From the NCBI RefSeq assembly GCF_007923355.1, contig NZ_VOGO01000004.1, positions 345,425-409,424 on the forward strand: a stretch of 64,000 bases of DNA, in the 5' to 3' direction. Every line of letters begins with the position of its first letter. Positions within the stretch are counted from its first letter, which is position 1. The notes below the pieces were generated by a model that saw only the letters and a list, made by a program, of their open reading frames with translations, ran no database searches and had not been told where the DNA came from. This stretch comes from Falsiphaeobacter marinintestinus (GTDB taxonomy: Bacteria; Pseudomonadota; Alphaproteobacteria; Rhodobacterales; Rhodobacteraceae). Both the position numbers and the translations under genes were made by a program. Below, one piece after another: positions 45,905 through 55,765 of this stretch.

Positions 45905-46780
45905 CTAGCCGCTTTTGCCGTAGCGCGCACGCCAGAGTTCACGTCGGAGTTTGTAGCGTATCCGCTGCCACGGGGTGTAGTCGTCGGGATAGGTGCAGAG
46001 GCTTTTGGGCAGCACCCGCATCCGGTTCGGGCCCAGTTTTAGGTGATGCCAGAAAAGGTTGACCGGACCGGTCGACACGACCTCGCCGTTGTAGCCCGCA
46101 AAGACGTAACTCACGTAGCCTTCTTCGGGGCGCAGTTCGTCAAGCGTAGGGCGTGCCGAGCCAAGCACCGCGTCTGCCAGAGAGGCTTCGACGAAAATCA
46201 GGTTTGCCCCGGTGACCGTGGCCAGAACATAGCCTTTCTTGCCGGCAAGGTCGCACAGGGCACGGGGGCCGTTGCCGTGTTTGACCTCAAAGTCGGCGGG
46301 CTGCACGTACGGCAGGCAATTGGGAATCGTGGGGTTGAATTCAATGCAGACGACCTTTGGGCGGTAGGCTTCGATCGAGTTCCAGATGTGCCAGTCGCAG
46401 CCGTCAATGTCGATCGACAGGAAATCAAAATCATGCGGGATCGGGGTTTCCGCCAAAATGGTTTCCAACCGCCCTTCGCCCGACAGCGACACCCACCGCA
46501 GGAACTTTAACACGCGGTCTTCGGGCAAGTTCTGCTGTTGTTCCCTGAACCGCTGTTCGTTGCCTTCAACCAGAACGGCGGAATAGCCATCTTCGCGGAT
46601 CAGTCGGCAGGTATTGGACAAGTGGACGCCGTCCCATGCACCGAATTCGACACACCATTTATCAAGTTCCGTCGTCTTGGATATGCGCGACAGGCATTCG
46701 GCCAGAATCCCGTCTTCGCCGGTTTGAGAGTACGTGTTCTGGGCGAAATCGGATAACGGTTTCAGGCTTTCCGTGCTCAT
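45905..46780 (-). CDS. FkbM-like SAM-dependent methyltransferase
   Basis: A 291-residue protein with the FkbM-type methyltransferase pattern: SQTGEDGILAECL, the SAM loop CVEFGAWDGVHLSNT, the acidic end of strand 2 (AVLVEGNEQR), and DFDFLSIDIDGCDWHIW followed by KVVCIEFNPTI. The C-terminus is basic. FkbM-group enzymes O-methylate sugars or polyketides, and homologues are often linked to surface glycans; the substrate here is unknown. The start at 46780 (MSTESL) has GGAGG 8 bases upstream. Nothing clear lies in the 267 bases between it and ettA. Confidence 0.8.
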   Translation of the reverse strand: MSTESLKPLSDFAQNTYSQTGEDGILAECLSRISKTTELDKWCVEFGAWDGVHLSNTCRLIREDGYSAVLVEGNEQRFREQQQNLPEDRVLKFLRWVSLSGEGRLETILAETPIPHDFDFLSIDIDGCDWHIWNSIEAYRPKVVCIEFNPTIPNCLPYVQPADFEVKHGNGPRALCDLAGKKGYVLATVTGANLIFVEASLADAVLGSARPTLDELRPEEGYVSYVFAGYNGEVVSTGPVNLFWHHLKLGPNRMRVLPKSLCTYPDDYTPWQRIRYKLRRELWRARYGKSG

Positions 46781-46960
46781 TGCGTTGGCCTCCGGTTTGA
46801 TGCGCACGCGTTGAAATTACGAACAGCGCTTGGTGTGCACAACGTCAACGGCCCCCGAATGCGACAACAGGCCACGTGGGTGCGGGCGGAACCCTGCGCG
46901 CCCAATTCGCGTGACGGGATCGGCTTGGCGACGAATACCGGGTCTGGCGCGTCTCGCGCT

Positions 46961-47434
46961 TTACAGGCGTTTCTCGAAAAACACCTGCGCATAAGGGTCG
47001 TCGTTGTATCGGGGGATTTCGGTCCAGCCGAAGGATTTGTACATCGTAATTGCTTCGGGCAGGGCGGTGTTGGTGTCCAGCCGCAGGGTGGTGATGTTGA
47101 GGGTTCGGGCCTGAGCCTCGATACGTGTCATCATCTGGCGGCCAAGGCCAAGCCCGCGGGCGGTGGGGGCGACCCAGACGCGTTTGACTTCGGCGATTGC
47201 GCCACCGTCGCCTTTGAGGCCTGCGCAGCCGATGGGGGTATCGTTGAACTTGGCGATAAGGAAGGCGCCGACCGGGGGGCGCAGGGCGTCGGCGTCGGGG
47301 TCGCGGCTGAGCGAGACGTCGAAGCCGGTTTTGAAGCGGCGGCCAAGTTCGGCATAATATTCGGTCAGGCAATAGAGGGCGTCGGCGTCTTGCGGGTCGA
47401 CGATGTGCAGGGAGATGTCTGGTTTCGCTGTCAT
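46961..47434 (-). CDS. GNAT-family N-acetyltransferase
   Basis: A 157-residue GNAT protein. Motif A, which binds the acetyl-CoA pyrophosphate, is seen as [21 protein letters not shown]. Motif B is [24 protein letters not shown], with the terminal [11 protein letters not shown] strand. The substrate is unknown. The start at 47434 is the ATG closest to the domain (MTAKPDISL). It is divergent from nadD, whose start lies about 100 bases away. Confidence 0.87.
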   Translation of the reverse strand: MTAKPDISLHIVDPQDADALYCLTEYYAELGRRFKTGFDVSLSRDPDADALRPPVGAFLIAKFNDTPIGCAGLKGDGGAIAEVKRVWVAPTARGLGLGRQMMTRIEAQARTLNITTLRLDTNTALPEAITMYKSFGWTEIPRYNDDPYAQVFFEKRL

Positions 47435-47534
47435 GGGACAGACTTTAGCGGGGCAGGGCGCGGCTGCAAGGCAGGCGTTGACAGTTCGGGCTGCTGTGGC
47501 GACAACCGCCAAGAGGGGCGAGTTGGGGACATCG

Positions 47535-48134
47535 GTGGAAAATCGGCCATTTGCACGCGCGGGTCAAAGCATTGGCCTGTTGGGCGGATCGTTTGATCCG
47601 GCGCATGACGGGCATGTTCACATCACGCGCGAGGCGTTGAAACGCTTCGGGCTGGACCGGGTGTGGTGGCTGGTGAGCCCCGGTAACCCGCTGAAAGAAA
47701 ACGGCCCCGCGCCGATGGGTGACCGGATGGCGGTCGCTCAGGACGTCATGCAGCATCCGAAAGTGACGGTCACCGATATCGAGGCGCGTCTTGGGACGGT
47801 CGCCACGGCGGATACGATTGCCGCCCTGCGCAAGCGCTATCCCGGTGTGCGGTTCGTGTGGTTGATGGGGGCGGATAACCTGGCGCAGTTTCATCTGTGG
47901 CAGGATTGGCGCGATATCGTGCAGGCGGTGCCAATTGGCGTGATCGCGCGGCCCGGTGACCGGATATCGGCGCGGATGTCACCGGCAGCGCGGTTGTTTC
48001 AGCAGCATCGGCTGGACGGGGTTGCGAGCCATCTGTTGGCGCGGGCCGAGGCGCCGGCCTGGTGTTTTGTCAATGTCCCGATGAGTAACCTGAGTTCCAC
48101 CAAGATCCGGGCGCGGGGCGGCTGGGCTAAATGA
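47535..48134 (+). CDS. nadD: Nicotinate-nucleotide adenylyltransferase
   Basis: NadD adenylates nicotinate mononucleotide to NaAD, which NadE (23.5 kb) converts to NAD+. The protein shows the nucleotidyltransferase motif [28 protein letters not shown] and [16 protein letters not shown]. The ISSTxIR-like C-terminal motif reads [10 protein letters not shown]. Start choice is uncertain: GTG at 47535 (after GGGGA) gives [12 protein letters not shown], and TTG at 47523 (after GAGGGG) adds four residues. In-frame ATGs further upstream would overlap the divergent GNAT gene. About 199 residues, normal for the family. Confidence 0.92.
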   Translation: MENRPFARAGQSIGLLGGSFDPAHDGHVHITREALKRFGLDRVWWLVSPGNPLKENGPAPMGDRMAVAQDVMQHPKVTVTDIEARLGTVATADTIAALRKRYPGVRFVWLMGADNLAQFHLWQDWRDIVQAVPIGVIARPGDRISARMSPAARLFQQHRLDGVASHLLARAEAPAWCFVNVPMSNLSSTKIRARGGWAK

Positions 48135-48234
48135 GGCCTCGGCGCATCAACCGCCGCATTTTGCCTCAATTTTCCGTTAAATCTCCCATTTCTGCTCGAT
48201 TGATTGCCGCAAATATCTGAGACTCTTCTGAACC

Positions 48235-49731
48235 ATGAAAAGCATGTTCACACGTCGATTGTTTCTGGGAGGGGTGGCTGCGACCGCTTTGAACAGTGCG
48301 GCCCTGGCAAATGCGCCGGTTGCGTCGTTGCGCCCGCAATTGCGCGGTGCGGATTTTGCGCGCCGGGCCGGGGGCGGGGCCGATGGGCTGATCGCCCGGT
48401 TCGGACTGCCGGGAGAGGTCGCCTGTGCGGTAGCAGATGTGACGTCCGGCCTGCAGCTTGAGGCCGTGAACGGTGAAACCGGTATGCCGCCTGCCAGTGT
48501 CGCCAAGGCTCTGACCGCTTTGTACGCGTTGGATGCCATGGGGCCGGGGCATCGGTTTCGGACCCGTTTGTTGACGCGCGGGGCCATTGCGAATGGGGTT
48601 CTGAACGGCGATCTGATTTTGGCGGGCGGGGCAGACCCGACCCTGGATACCGATGCGCTGGCCGGGCTGGCGGCTGCGTTGAAGGCCGCCGGTGTGCGCG
48701 AGGTGCGGGGGGCGTTCGAGGTGTATGACGGGATGCTGCCCTATGTGAAGACCATCGACACCGACCAGCCCGATCATCTGGCCTATAGCCCGGCTGTGTC
48801 GGGGATTGGCCTGAACTTCAACCGGGTGCATTTTGAGTGGAAACTGACCGCCAATGGCTATGTCGCCACAATGGATGGGCGCACGGCCAAGTATCGCCCT
48901 GCGGTCAGTATGGCGAAGATGCGGATCGTGCGGCGGAATTTGCCGGTTTACGCCTATTCGGATCAGAACGGTGTGGATCAGTGGTCGGTTGCCAGTTCGG
49001 CATTGGGCAAGGGCGGGGTGCGGACCTTGCCGGTGCGCAAGCCTGCGCTGTATGCGGGCGATGTGTTTCGCACGCTGGCGCGGTCGAACGGGATTGTTCT
49101 GAAACAGGCCAAGGTGATCCACAGGTTGCCGCCGGGGGCGCGCACGATTGCGTCGCATGACAGTGGCCGGTTGGACGATATCCTGAAGGCGATGCTGAAG
49201 TATTCCAACAACCTGACGGCGGAAACGGTTGGGATGGCGGCCTCGGTCGCGCGCGGGCACCGGCCCGGATCGCTGCGCGAGTCCGCGGCCGAGATGTCGC
49301 GTTGGGCGGCCATGGCGCTGGGGATGATGAACACGAAGCTGGTCGATCATTCGGGGCTTGGCAGCGCGTCGCGGATGCCGCCCTCTGATCTGGTGGGCGC
49401 GTTGGTCAAGGTGCGTCAGGAAGAGAACCTGCGCCACCTGCTGAAACCGTTTCTGATGCGGGATTCACAAGGGCGGGTGAACAAGGCGCACCCGATCAAG
49501 GTGGATGCCAAAACCGGCACGCTGAACTTTGTGTCCGGGCTGGGCGGCTATATGACGGCGGCCGACGGGACCGAGCTGGCCTTTGCCATCTTCGCAGCGG
49601 ATGAGGGCCGCCGGGCACGGATCAAGAAAGCCGATCGCGAGCGGCCGCAGGGCGGAGCCCATTGGAACCGCCAGGCCAAGAAACTGCAGCAGAAGCTGAT
49701 CGAGCGCTGGGGATCGCTTTATGGGAGTTGA
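48235..49731 (+). CDS. dacB: D-alanyl-D-alanine carboxypeptidase/endopeptidase (PBP4, class C PBP)
   Basis: This peptidase S13 enzyme cleaves the terminal D-Ala and 4-3 cross-links in peptidoglycan. The 498-residue protein has a twin-arginine-like signal (FTRRLFLGGVAATALNSAAL) and the three active-site motifs: S-x-x-K at Ser88/Lys91 (PASVAKAL), S-N-N at 324-326 (YSNNLTAET) and KTG at 426-428 (DAKTGTLNF). Between the first two motifs lies the large insertion typical of PBP4. The C-terminus is basic. It stands alone on the plus strand, following nadD by 100 bases. Confidence 0.95.
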   Translation: MKSMFTRRLFLGGVAATALNSAALANAPVASLRPQLRGADFARRAGGGADGLIARFGLPGEVACAVADVTSGLQLEAVNGETGMPPASVAKALTALYALDAMGPGHRFRTRLLTRGAIANGVLNGDLILAGGADPTLDTDALAGLAAALKAAGVREVRGAFEVYDGMLPYVKTIDTDQPDHLAYSPAVSGIGLNFNRVHFEWKLTANGYVATMDGRTAKYRPAVSMAKMRIVRRNLPVYAYSDQNGVDQWSVASSALGKGGVRTLPVRKPALYAGDVFRTLARSNGIVLKQAKVIHRLPPGARTIASHDSGRLDDILKAMLKYSNNLTAETVGMAASVARGHRPGSLRESAAEMSRWAAMALGMMNTKLVDHSGLGSASRMPPSDLVGALVKVRQEENLRHLLKPFLMRDSQGRVNKAHPIKVDAKTGTLNFVSGLGGYMTAADGTELAFAIFAADEGRRARIKKADRERPQGGAHWNRQAKKLQQKLIERWGSLYGS

Positions 49732-49905
49732 ATCTTCAGAGCATGGTGCAGTCGATTACCCTTGGTCTCTGACAAAGACAAAGACAAGGACTAGCTGGCG
49801 CTGACGAAAAAGCCGAAAGCAGCGCAAAAAGTGGCTGCCAACTGTTCTTCGAACTAAAAGAAATGTTGGGCGAGGTAATACACCCCGCCCTTATTCAATT
49901 CAGAT

Positions 49906-51390
49906 TCATCCACACATCAGTTTTTCGGGTGAAGCAATCATGTCCCTGTGGTCTTCGACAAAGGCCGCAATGCCCGCGATGCAGGACGACTGCCCACCAA
50001 AGCCAGACCAGGTTTGGAAGTGAGGAATATGCACATAGGTGGTTGGATCGCGCTTCAACAGATTGGCGAAGACGCCTGCAACGATGTTCCCGCCTGCGCC
50101 GGTCAGCTTGCCATTGCCGTGCTCCTCGGCCTCTTGCAGAGCATAGTACCAAAGCGGTGTTTTCTTGAAGCCCAATGCGGCAAGCGGTTCTGGTACGTCC
50201 ACGAGCGCAGTGCCGAACAATGCGGCGGCCTGCTGCCCGCTGGCCAATTGATAGGTGTACCGGTCGCGCACCATATTGCGGAGCGCAAGGTTTCGAGATT
50301 GAGCCAGGGTCAGCGTTACTTCGATGTCCGCAAGTTCGATCGGGTTGTGCACAAACGGCAAATCCAGCAACGCTGAGCCGAGACCAAGGCCGACAGGGCG
50401 GGCTTTTTGCGCCTGCAACCCACCGGTCATTTCAAAGAACAAACCCATATCGATGTTTGCGTCCTTGGGGCGGGGTGCAAAGCCGACCGTTGCAAACAGG
50501 CCTTTGGCCTCTTGATCCGATTGAAGCTTGTACTCAAACTGCACTGTTGCATGTCCGAAACGATAGCACGCCCCCGAGAATTCTACCGGCATGACCGGCG
50601 CATCCCAGTCAAAAAGATCACCATTAATGGCGCTGTCCAGGCAGGTTTGATCAACAAATGCAGGCAAGAGTTCGTTCCAGACGATCCATTGATAGTGCAG
50701 CCTGATAAAACGCCGAACCTCTTCGAAATTGGTCAGCGCCGGGTTGACGTGATCGTGCCAGACCTTTTTTGCAATTCCGTCCTGAGCGCAGGTTTTGATG
50801 TCGTCAGCTGCGACACCTCCTTCCAGGGCCATGCTCATCAGGATGTTGTGAAGTTGAATAAAGAGCCCTTGGATTTGCGCGACAATCACGTTTTCGTCGT
50901 TACGGGGGTCGCCGATCAAAGCCTTGCCCGCACAGGTGCGCGCAAGGTCGAGAGGGTTTGCATGGCGCCCGAAGACAAGGAAATGTTCTTGCTCATCTTT
51001 GCCGTAGAGAACCGGAGTGGCCTCGGGTCCAGCGCCATAGACACAGTCCAGATCCAGGCTGGGTGTCCTGACGTTCGGGATGGTTGCCGGATCTATTCGG
51101 GTGCCAAGTGCAGAAGTCGCGTCGAGGGTAATGTCGTGATCAACGAACTGGCCGAAAAACGTCATGCCTGCATCGGCGGGACCGGCTTTGTTATCGGTGG
51201 CGCGCATAGTCTCGGACAGGTCGTGTAGCGCATTGATGACATCGGTGTGTGTGATTTTCTTGATATATACAGGGTTAGGCGGCATTAGGCGCCCAAGGGT
51301 TTGTGCAAATGGTTTTGCGGGACCCGCCCCTTGCAAACATGTTTTAACAAGTTGGTCTAGCCGTGTAAGTCCATGGTGCATTCCAGCCAT
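49906..51390 (-). CDS. Animal-type haem peroxidase (peroxidase-cyclooxygenase superfamily)
   Basis: A 494-residue bacterial member of the animal haem peroxidase fold. The distal haem pocket is FFGQFVDHDIT with Gln81 and His85, followed by Asp in VDHD. The GDPRNDENVIVAQIQGLFIQLHN helix has the catalytic-arginine ERxRNxEN-like signature. The proximal haem ligand is probably His280 in YRFGHATVQFEY. There is no signal peptide, so it is either cytoplasmic or exported without a cleaved leader. The start at 51390 is set by GGAGGAG 8 bases upstream. Such enzymes oxidise halides or organic substrates with peroxide. DNA composition is lower in GC than its neighbours, hinting at transfer. Confidence 0.9.
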   Translation of the reverse strand: MAGMHHGLTRLDQLVKTCLQGAGPAKPFAQTLGRLMPPNPVYIKKITHTDVINALHDLSETMRATDNKAGPADAGMTFFGQFVDHDITLDATSALGTRIDPATIPNVRTPSLDLDCVYGAGPEATPVLYGKDEQEHFLVFGRHANPLDLARTCAGKALIGDPRNDENVIVAQIQGLFIQLHNILMSMALEGGVAADDIKTCAQDGIAKKVWHDHVNPALTNFEEVRRFIRLHYQWIVWNELLPAFVDQTCLDSAINGDLFDWDAPVMPVEFSGACYRFGHATVQFEYKLQSDQEAKGLFATVGFAPRPKDANIDMGLFFEMTGGLQAQKARPVGLGLGSALLDLPFVHNPIELADIEVTLTLAQSRNLALRNMVRDRYTYQLASGQQAAALFGTALVDVPEPLAALGFKKTPLWYYALQEAEEHGNGKLTGAGGNIVAGVFANLLKRDPTTYVHIPHFQTWSGFGGQSSCIAGIAAFVEDHRDMIASPEKLMCG

Positions 51391-51585
51391 AGCTGAACTC
51401 CTCCAATAAATAGTCAAATGAGTTTTTCAAAAAGAAACCGTATTAAACGTTGGGGACACTAGCTTACTATTTAGTGAAAATCAACCGTGGCGCGAGTGAC
51501 GCGTTCTCTCTTCCGACCGAAGTGTTTCGCTCTGGGCCGTATTCCTGAGAAGGTATTAATAACGCTAGATATTTGGAAAAATGCG

Positions 51586-52044
51586 TTAATCCCGGATAAT
51601 AATCCGGGTGTTGGGCATGCCGGCCTCAAGCGTCATGTTGAACAGGATCTCGGCGTTGTCGGGGTGCAGGCGGATGCAGCCGGCGGAGGCGACGCAGCCT
51701 AGTTTTTTGATCTGGGTCGTGCCGTGGATGGCGTAATTGCCGGAGAAGAAGATCGAAAACGGCATCGGCGCGTTGTTGTAGAGCGTCGAGTAATGCATGC
51801 GCTTCATCGACTGGGGCGTGAACACACCGTTTGGGGTCACTTTGCCGGGGCGGGCGGTCGAGACTGGCCAGCGATAGAGCAGCTCGTCATCCAGACTTAC
51901 CGACATCATCTGTTCGGATTTGTCGATATACACCCTGAGCTGGTCGGCCCAGCCAGGGATCGTGGTCATCAAAAGGGCCACCAACCCAGCAAGCACCCGG
52001 GCGTAAAGGCGGGGCATCACTGGGTTGGCTGGCGGATTTTGCAT
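51586..52044 (-). CDS. Short L,D-transpeptidase (YkuD domain)
   Basis: A 152-residue exported protein with a signal segment (MPRLYARVLAGLVALLMTTI region, about 10-32) and a minimal YkuD domain. The catalytic block is IHGTTQIKKLGCVASAGCIRL with the nucleophile in SAGCIR, preceded by GVFTPQSMKRMHYS. A second cysteine in the block (LGCVAS) is unusual beside the catalytic one. In-frame starts at 52044 and 52017 both keep the signal. It lies 6 bases after the TerB-like gene and is probably co-transcribed with it. Not closely alike the 36.3 kb enzyme outside the catalytic block. Confidence 0.88.
   Translation of the reverse strand: MQNPPANPVMPRLYARVLAGLVALLMTTIPGWADQLRVYIDKSEQMMSVSLDDELLYRWPVSTARPGKVTPNGVFTPQSMKRMHYSTLYNNAPMPFSIFFSGNYAIHGTTQIKKLGCVASAGCIRLHPDNAEILFNMTLEAGMPNTRIIIRD
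51591..51608 (-). terminator. Hairpin overlapping the L,D-transpeptidase stop region
   Basis: CCCGGAT (51591-51597) pairs with ATCCGGG (51602-51608), loop AATA. On the minus strand it ends 3 bases before the TAA and is followed after a few bases by CGCATTTTT, so it may act as an intrinsic terminator. Confidence 0.5.
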
Positions 52045-52050
52045 TGCGGA

Positions 52051-52473
52051 TCAGGTCAGATGCCGGGCGCGGGCGCCGCGTTCGATGGCGGCGGCGTGCA
52101 GGCGGTCGATGTCAAGCTCGTAGCGGATTTCTTCGAGCAGGCGCAGCTCGGTGTCGGCGAGTGATCCATCGGCGGCGGCGACGTCGCAGGCCAGCGCATA
52201 GGCGGTTTCAAACAGCCGTTCGGGCAGGTTGTTGCGGATCAGACCAAACAGGGCGTCTAGCCCGTCTTCCTGATCGAACAGGTCGAACACGATCTGGGCC
52301 ATGCGTTTGGTGCGCTCGTCCTGATAGTCGGCAAAGACCGGCAGCATGTTCACGGCCGACTGGATCTTGACCAGTTCGGCGGTGCGGATGGTATCATCGG
52401 AGGCGGAAACTGCGATCATCAGAGCGACGAGGCAATCCTGTGGGCTGAGCACGTTTGTGTTGGATTCGGTCAC
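52051..52473 (-). CDS. TerB-like (tellurite-resistance TerB family) protein
   Basis: A 140-residue all-helical protein of the TerB/DjlA-N family. Signatures are QDCLVALMIAVSASDDTIRTAE (first helix pair with an acidic pocket) and YALACDVAAADGSLADTELRLLEEI (the second, metal-binding-like repeat). No other ter gene is nearby, so tellurite resistance should not be assumed. The start is the GTG at 52473, with AGGA 7-8 bases upstream; the frame is open further upstream, but that extension reads poorly and crosses the lysS promoter. It is divergent from lysS and upstream of the short L,D-transpeptidase. Confidence 0.8.
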   Translation of the reverse strand: MTESNTNVLSPQDCLVALMIAVSASDDTIRTAELVKIQSAVNMLPVFADYQDERTKRMAQIVFDLFDQEDGLDALFGLIRNNLPERLFETAYALACDVAAADGSLADTELRLLEEIRYELDIDRLHAAAIERGARARHLT

Positions 52474-52595
52474 CGGGCAGATCCTATTCAATAAATACCT
52501 TGTCGCAGTGCAGAATATTGACGTCATTCCCCCAGCACAATAGGTAGCGGCGCAACGTTGCGCGGGATGTGCAACCTTTTCCTCCGGAGTGAAAC

Positions 52596-54164
52596 ATGTC
52601 GGACCTGCGTGAAGCTGCCCTTGAATCAAAAGCCTGGCCTTTCGAAGAGGCGCGCAAGCTGGTCAAACGGCTGGAGAAAACCGGCAAGGATACTGTCCTG
52701 TTCGAAACCGGTTATGGCCCGTCGGGTCTGCCGCATATCGGCACCTTTGGCGAAGTCGCGCGGACCACGATGGTGCGCAACGCGTTTGAGGCGATCAGCG
52801 ATATCCCGACCCGTCTGATCTGTTTTTCGGACGATCTGGATGGCATGCGCAAAGTGCCGGAAAACGTTCCGAACAACAAAGAATTGCACGATCACCTGCA
52901 AAAGCCGCTGACCTCGGTGCCCGATCCGTTTGGCGAGTTCGACAGTTTTGGGGATCACAACAACGCCATGCTGCGACGGTTTCTGGATACGTTCGGGTTT
53001 GAGTACGAGTTTTACTCGGCCACCGAATTCTACAGGACCGGACAGTTTGACGAGGTGCTGAAACGCGCCTGCGAACGCTATGACGACGTGATGAAGGTGA
53101 TGCTGAAGTCGCTGAGGGAAGAGCGGCGGCAGACCTATTCGATTTTCCTGCCGATCCACCCTGAAACCGGTCGCGTGTTGTACGTGCCGATGAAAGAGGT
53201 GAACGCACAGGATCACACGATCACCTTTGACGACGAGGATGGGCGCGAGTGGACGCTGCCGGTCACCGGCGGAAATGTGAAATTGCAGTGGAAACCCGAT
53301 TTCGGCGCGCGCTGGGCGGCGCTGGATGTCGATTTCGAAATGTATGGCAAAGACCATTCGACCAATACGCCGATTTACGACCGGATTTGCGAAATTCTGG
53401 GTGGTAAAAAGCCCGAACATTTCACCTATGAGTTGTTTCTGGATCAGAATGGTGAGAAAATTTCGAAATCGAAAGGCAATGGCCTGTCGATTGACGAATG
53501 GCTGACCTATGCGTCGACCGAGTCGCTTGGGTATTTCATGTATCAAAAGCCGAAAACGGCAAAGCGGATGTATTTCGACGTGATCCCGCGGGCGATGGAT
53601 GAATATCATCAGCAGCTGAAGGCCTATCCGGGACAGGATGCCAAGCAGAAGGTTGCCAATCCGGTCTGGCATATCCATGGCGGTAACGTGCCTGAGTCGA
53701 CGATGGTGGTGTCCTATTCGATGCTGCTGAACCTGGCGTCTGTGGCCGGGGCCGAGGACAAGGAAACCTTGTGGGGCTTTATCCGTCGCTATGCGCCGGA
53801 TGCGACGCCTGAAACGCATAAGGATCTGGACGATGCGGCCGGATATGCGGTGCGCTATTACAACGATTTTGTGAAGCCAACAAAGGTGTTCCGTGCGCCC
53901 ACCGATCTGGAGCGCGAGGCGCTGGAAGATCTGCGCGATCGCCTGAAAGCCTGGGATGGCCCGGTCGATGACGAAGCGCTGCAATCTGAGGTTTACGCCG
54001 TGGGCCGGGATCGGTTTGATCCGCTGCGGGGCTGGTTCAAGGCGCTGTACGAGGTTCTGCTGGGCGCAAGTCAGGGACCCCGCTTTGGCGGGTTTATCGC
54101 GCTGTATGGTGTCGATGAAACGGTTGCTTTGATCGACAAGGCGCTGGCGGGTGAATTCAGTTAA
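52596..54164 (+). CDS. lysS: Lysyl-tRNA synthetase, class I type
   Basis: Unlike the class II enzyme of E. coli, this is the class I (archaeal-type) LysRS found in many alphaproteobacteria. The 522-residue protein has the HIGH-type motif HIGT at 47-50 ([18 protein letters not shown]) and the KMSKS-type loop ISKSKGNGL near 290. The family blocks [15 protein letters not shown] and [20 protein letters not shown] are also present. The helical C-terminus is typical. CCGGAG precedes the ATG. It is the only lysyl-tRNA synthetase seen in the window. Confidence 0.97.
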   Translation: MSDLREAALESKAWPFEEARKLVKRLEKTGKDTVLFETGYGPSGLPHIGTFGEVARTTMVRNAFEAISDIPTRLICFSDDLDGMRKVPENVPNNKELHDHLQKPLTSVPDPFGEFDSFGDHNNAMLRRFLDTFGFEYEFYSATEFYRTGQFDEVLKRACERYDDVMKVMLKSLREERRQTYSIFLPIHPETGRVLYVPMKEVNAQDHTITFDDEDGREWTLPVTGGNVKLQWKPDFGARWAALDVDFEMYGKDHSTNTPIYDRICEILGGKKPEHFTYELFLDQNGEKISKSKGNGLSIDEWLTYASTESLGYFMYQKPKTAKRMYFDVIPRAMDEYHQQLKAYPGQDAKQKVANPVWHIHGGNVPESTMVVSYSMLLNLASVAGAEDKETLWGFIRRYAPDATPETHKDLDDAAGYAVRYYNDFVKPTKVFRAPTDLEREALEDLRDRLKAWDGPVDDEALQSEVYAVGRDRFDPLRGWFKALYEVLLGASQGPRFGGFIALYGVDETVALIDKALAGEFS

Positions 54165-54442
54165 CAGTTTGGCAGTCTTGTCGGTTTAGGCAGGCTGACA
54201 GGGCGCGTTGGATAGACTTGGGTGTCTGTCGGCTGTCGTGTTGATTGCCAATGGGGGGATGCGTCCGTTTTGTCACGTTGGGCCGGGGTCTAATTGACGG
54301 GCCTTTACGAAACGGTCTTTTGTCTTGGGGTCGTCGGATGCCGGTTAAAGGAATTGATTGCCAGAGAAACGAAGCATTTGTAATAAAGACGTGTTTACCT
54401 TGAAGAAACGGCTATTTGATTAATTAATACGGAGTGTTTCCC

Positions 54443-55168
54443 ATGACCGGATATGAACCGCTGAACACCCTGAAACCGGTGGGCGAGGACATCTGGATCA
54501 TCGACGGGCCCGAGATCCGGTTTTATGGATTGCCGTTTCCAACGCGGTGTACCGTGGTGCGGTTGCGCAGTGGCGGGCTTTGGGTGCATTCGCCGACCTT
54601 GTTGACGAATACGTTGAGGGCGGAAATCGACGCGCTGGGGTCGGTTGACCATCTGGTTGCGCCGAACTGGATCCACTATGCCTCGATCCCGGAATGGCAG
54701 GCCGCGTATCCCAAAGCGCGGGCCTGGGCCGCGCCGGGCGTTGTCGAGCGGGCAGAGTCGCAAGGCCGGTCGATCACGTTTGATCAGGAATTATGGGCGG
54801 GGCCGAACCTGCCGTGGCTGGGCCAGATCGACCAGATGATCGTCGAAGGCAGTACCGTGCACCGCGAGGCGGTGTTCTTTCATACAGCCTCGAAGACGCT
54901 GATATTGACCGACCTGATCGAGAATTTCGAACCCAGGAAAGTGCGCTGGTATCTGCGGCCTGTTTTCCGTTTGGTGGGGATCGCGGATCCGGACGGTAAA
55001 ATGCCGCGCGACATGCGGATGACGTTCCGCAAGAACCGGGATCAACTGCGCGAAGCCGTCGAAACGATGATCGGCTGGGGCCCCGAGCAGGTGATCGTGT
55101 CTCATGGGCGCTGGTACCAGGACAACGCAGTGGAAGAATTGCGCCGGGCGTTTCGGTTTGTACTTTAG
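54443..55168 (+). CDS. DUF4336-domain protein (MBL-fold-like)
   Basis: A 241-residue protein of the DUF4336 family, whose layout resembles metallo-beta-lactamase-fold enzymes (TVVRLRSGGLWVHSP, LVAPNWIHYASIPEWQAAYP, ILTDLIENFEP, VIVSHGRWY). The classic HxHxDH zinc motif is absent, so catalytic activity is uncertain. The start at 54443 has GGAG 8 bases upstream; a GTG at 54434 would add three residues. It follows lysS by 278 bases with no other gene between them. Function unknown. Confidence 0.82.
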   Translation: MTGYEPLNTLKPVGEDIWIIDGPEIRFYGLPFPTRCTVVRLRSGGLWVHSPTLLTNTLRAEIDALGSVDHLVAPNWIHYASIPEWQAAYPKARAWAAPGVVERAESQGRSITFDQELWAGPNLPWLGQIDQMIVEGSTVHREAVFFHTASKTLILTDLIENFEPRKVRWYLRPVFRLVGIADPDGKMPRDMRMTFRKNRDQLREAVETMIGWGPEQVIVSHGRWYQDNAVEELRRAFRFVL

Positions 55169-55226
55169 GTTTTGACGTCCGCTGTGGCCGGCCTAGCTGT
55201 TTGGTCAGGCAACGGCGGAGGTTTTG

Positions 55227-55628
55227 ATGCGGATCATTCTGATAGCAGCGGCATTTTGGTGCGCGCTGACGGTAGGCAGCTTTGCCCAATCACGCGAAAT
55301 CGAAACCACCATCGGGGGCCAGATCGAGGCGTTTCTGGTCGATGATTTCGAAACCGCGTTCACCTTTGCCAGCCCTTCGATACAAGGAATTTTCGGAACA
55401 CCTGAGAATTTCGGGCGGATGGTGCGCGAGGGCTATCCGATGGTCTGGCGCCCGGCTGAGGTGCAGTATCTTGAGCTGCGCGACATCGGCGGGGCGCTGT
55501 GGCAGCGGATTCTGATCCGGGATACTGCGGGCGCCGCGCACCTGCTGGATTATCAGATGATCGAAACCGAAAACGGATGGAAAATCAACGGTGTCCAGTA
55601 CATCGCCCCGCCAGATGTTAACGCTTGA
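55227..55628 (+). CDS. Exported DUF4864 protein
   Basis: A 133-residue protein with a cleavable signal (MRIILIAAAFWCALTVGSFA). The mature domain, SREIETTIGGQIEAFLVDDFETAFTFAS and onward, matches DUF4864, a small alpha+beta fold resembling SnoaL/NTF2-like proteins, ending with LDYQMIETENGWKINGVQYI. Function is unknown. The start is the ATG at 55227 with GGAGG 5 bases upstream. A weak stem CACCG/CGGTG (55635-55639/55643-55647) follows the stop. Confidence 0.8.
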   Translation: MRIILIAAAFWCALTVGSFAQSREIETTIGGQIEAFLVDDFETAFTFASPSIQGIFGTPENFGRMVREGYPMVWRPAEVQYLELRDIGGALWQRILIRDTAGAAHLLDYQMIETENGWKINGVQYIAPPDVNA

Positions 55629-55679
55629 TCACCTCACCGTGACGGTGGTGTGAGCCAAGGTTAACGCCAAAAGGCTACT

Positions 55680-55759
55680 CCCTTTCCCGCATCCGGGCCT
55701 GACCCGGTGCCAAGTTGAGACGCGCGCCCGATTGGTTGGCGGGCTGATTTGGGAAAGGG
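55680..55759 (+). promoter_or_regulatory. Inverted repeat able to cover the ribosome site of the beta-helix gene
   Basis: CCCTTTCCC (55680-55688) is complementary to GGGAAAGGG (55751-55759), which includes the AAAGGGA ribosome site of the gene starting at 55766. A smaller CCGGG/CCCGG stem lies between them. Pairing would hide the site, so a folded leader could limit translation. This is inference from complementarity only. Confidence 0.35.
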
Positions 55760-55765
55760 ACCAGA

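Noticed and set aside
49769..49790. Short GACAAA tandem triplication after dacB
   Set aside because: Only three imperfect units; too short to be a meaningful repeat.
51391..51585. Possible insertion-sequence ends around the haem peroxidase gene because of its lower GC
   Set aside because: I find no transposase, terminal inverted repeats or target-site duplication at either side.
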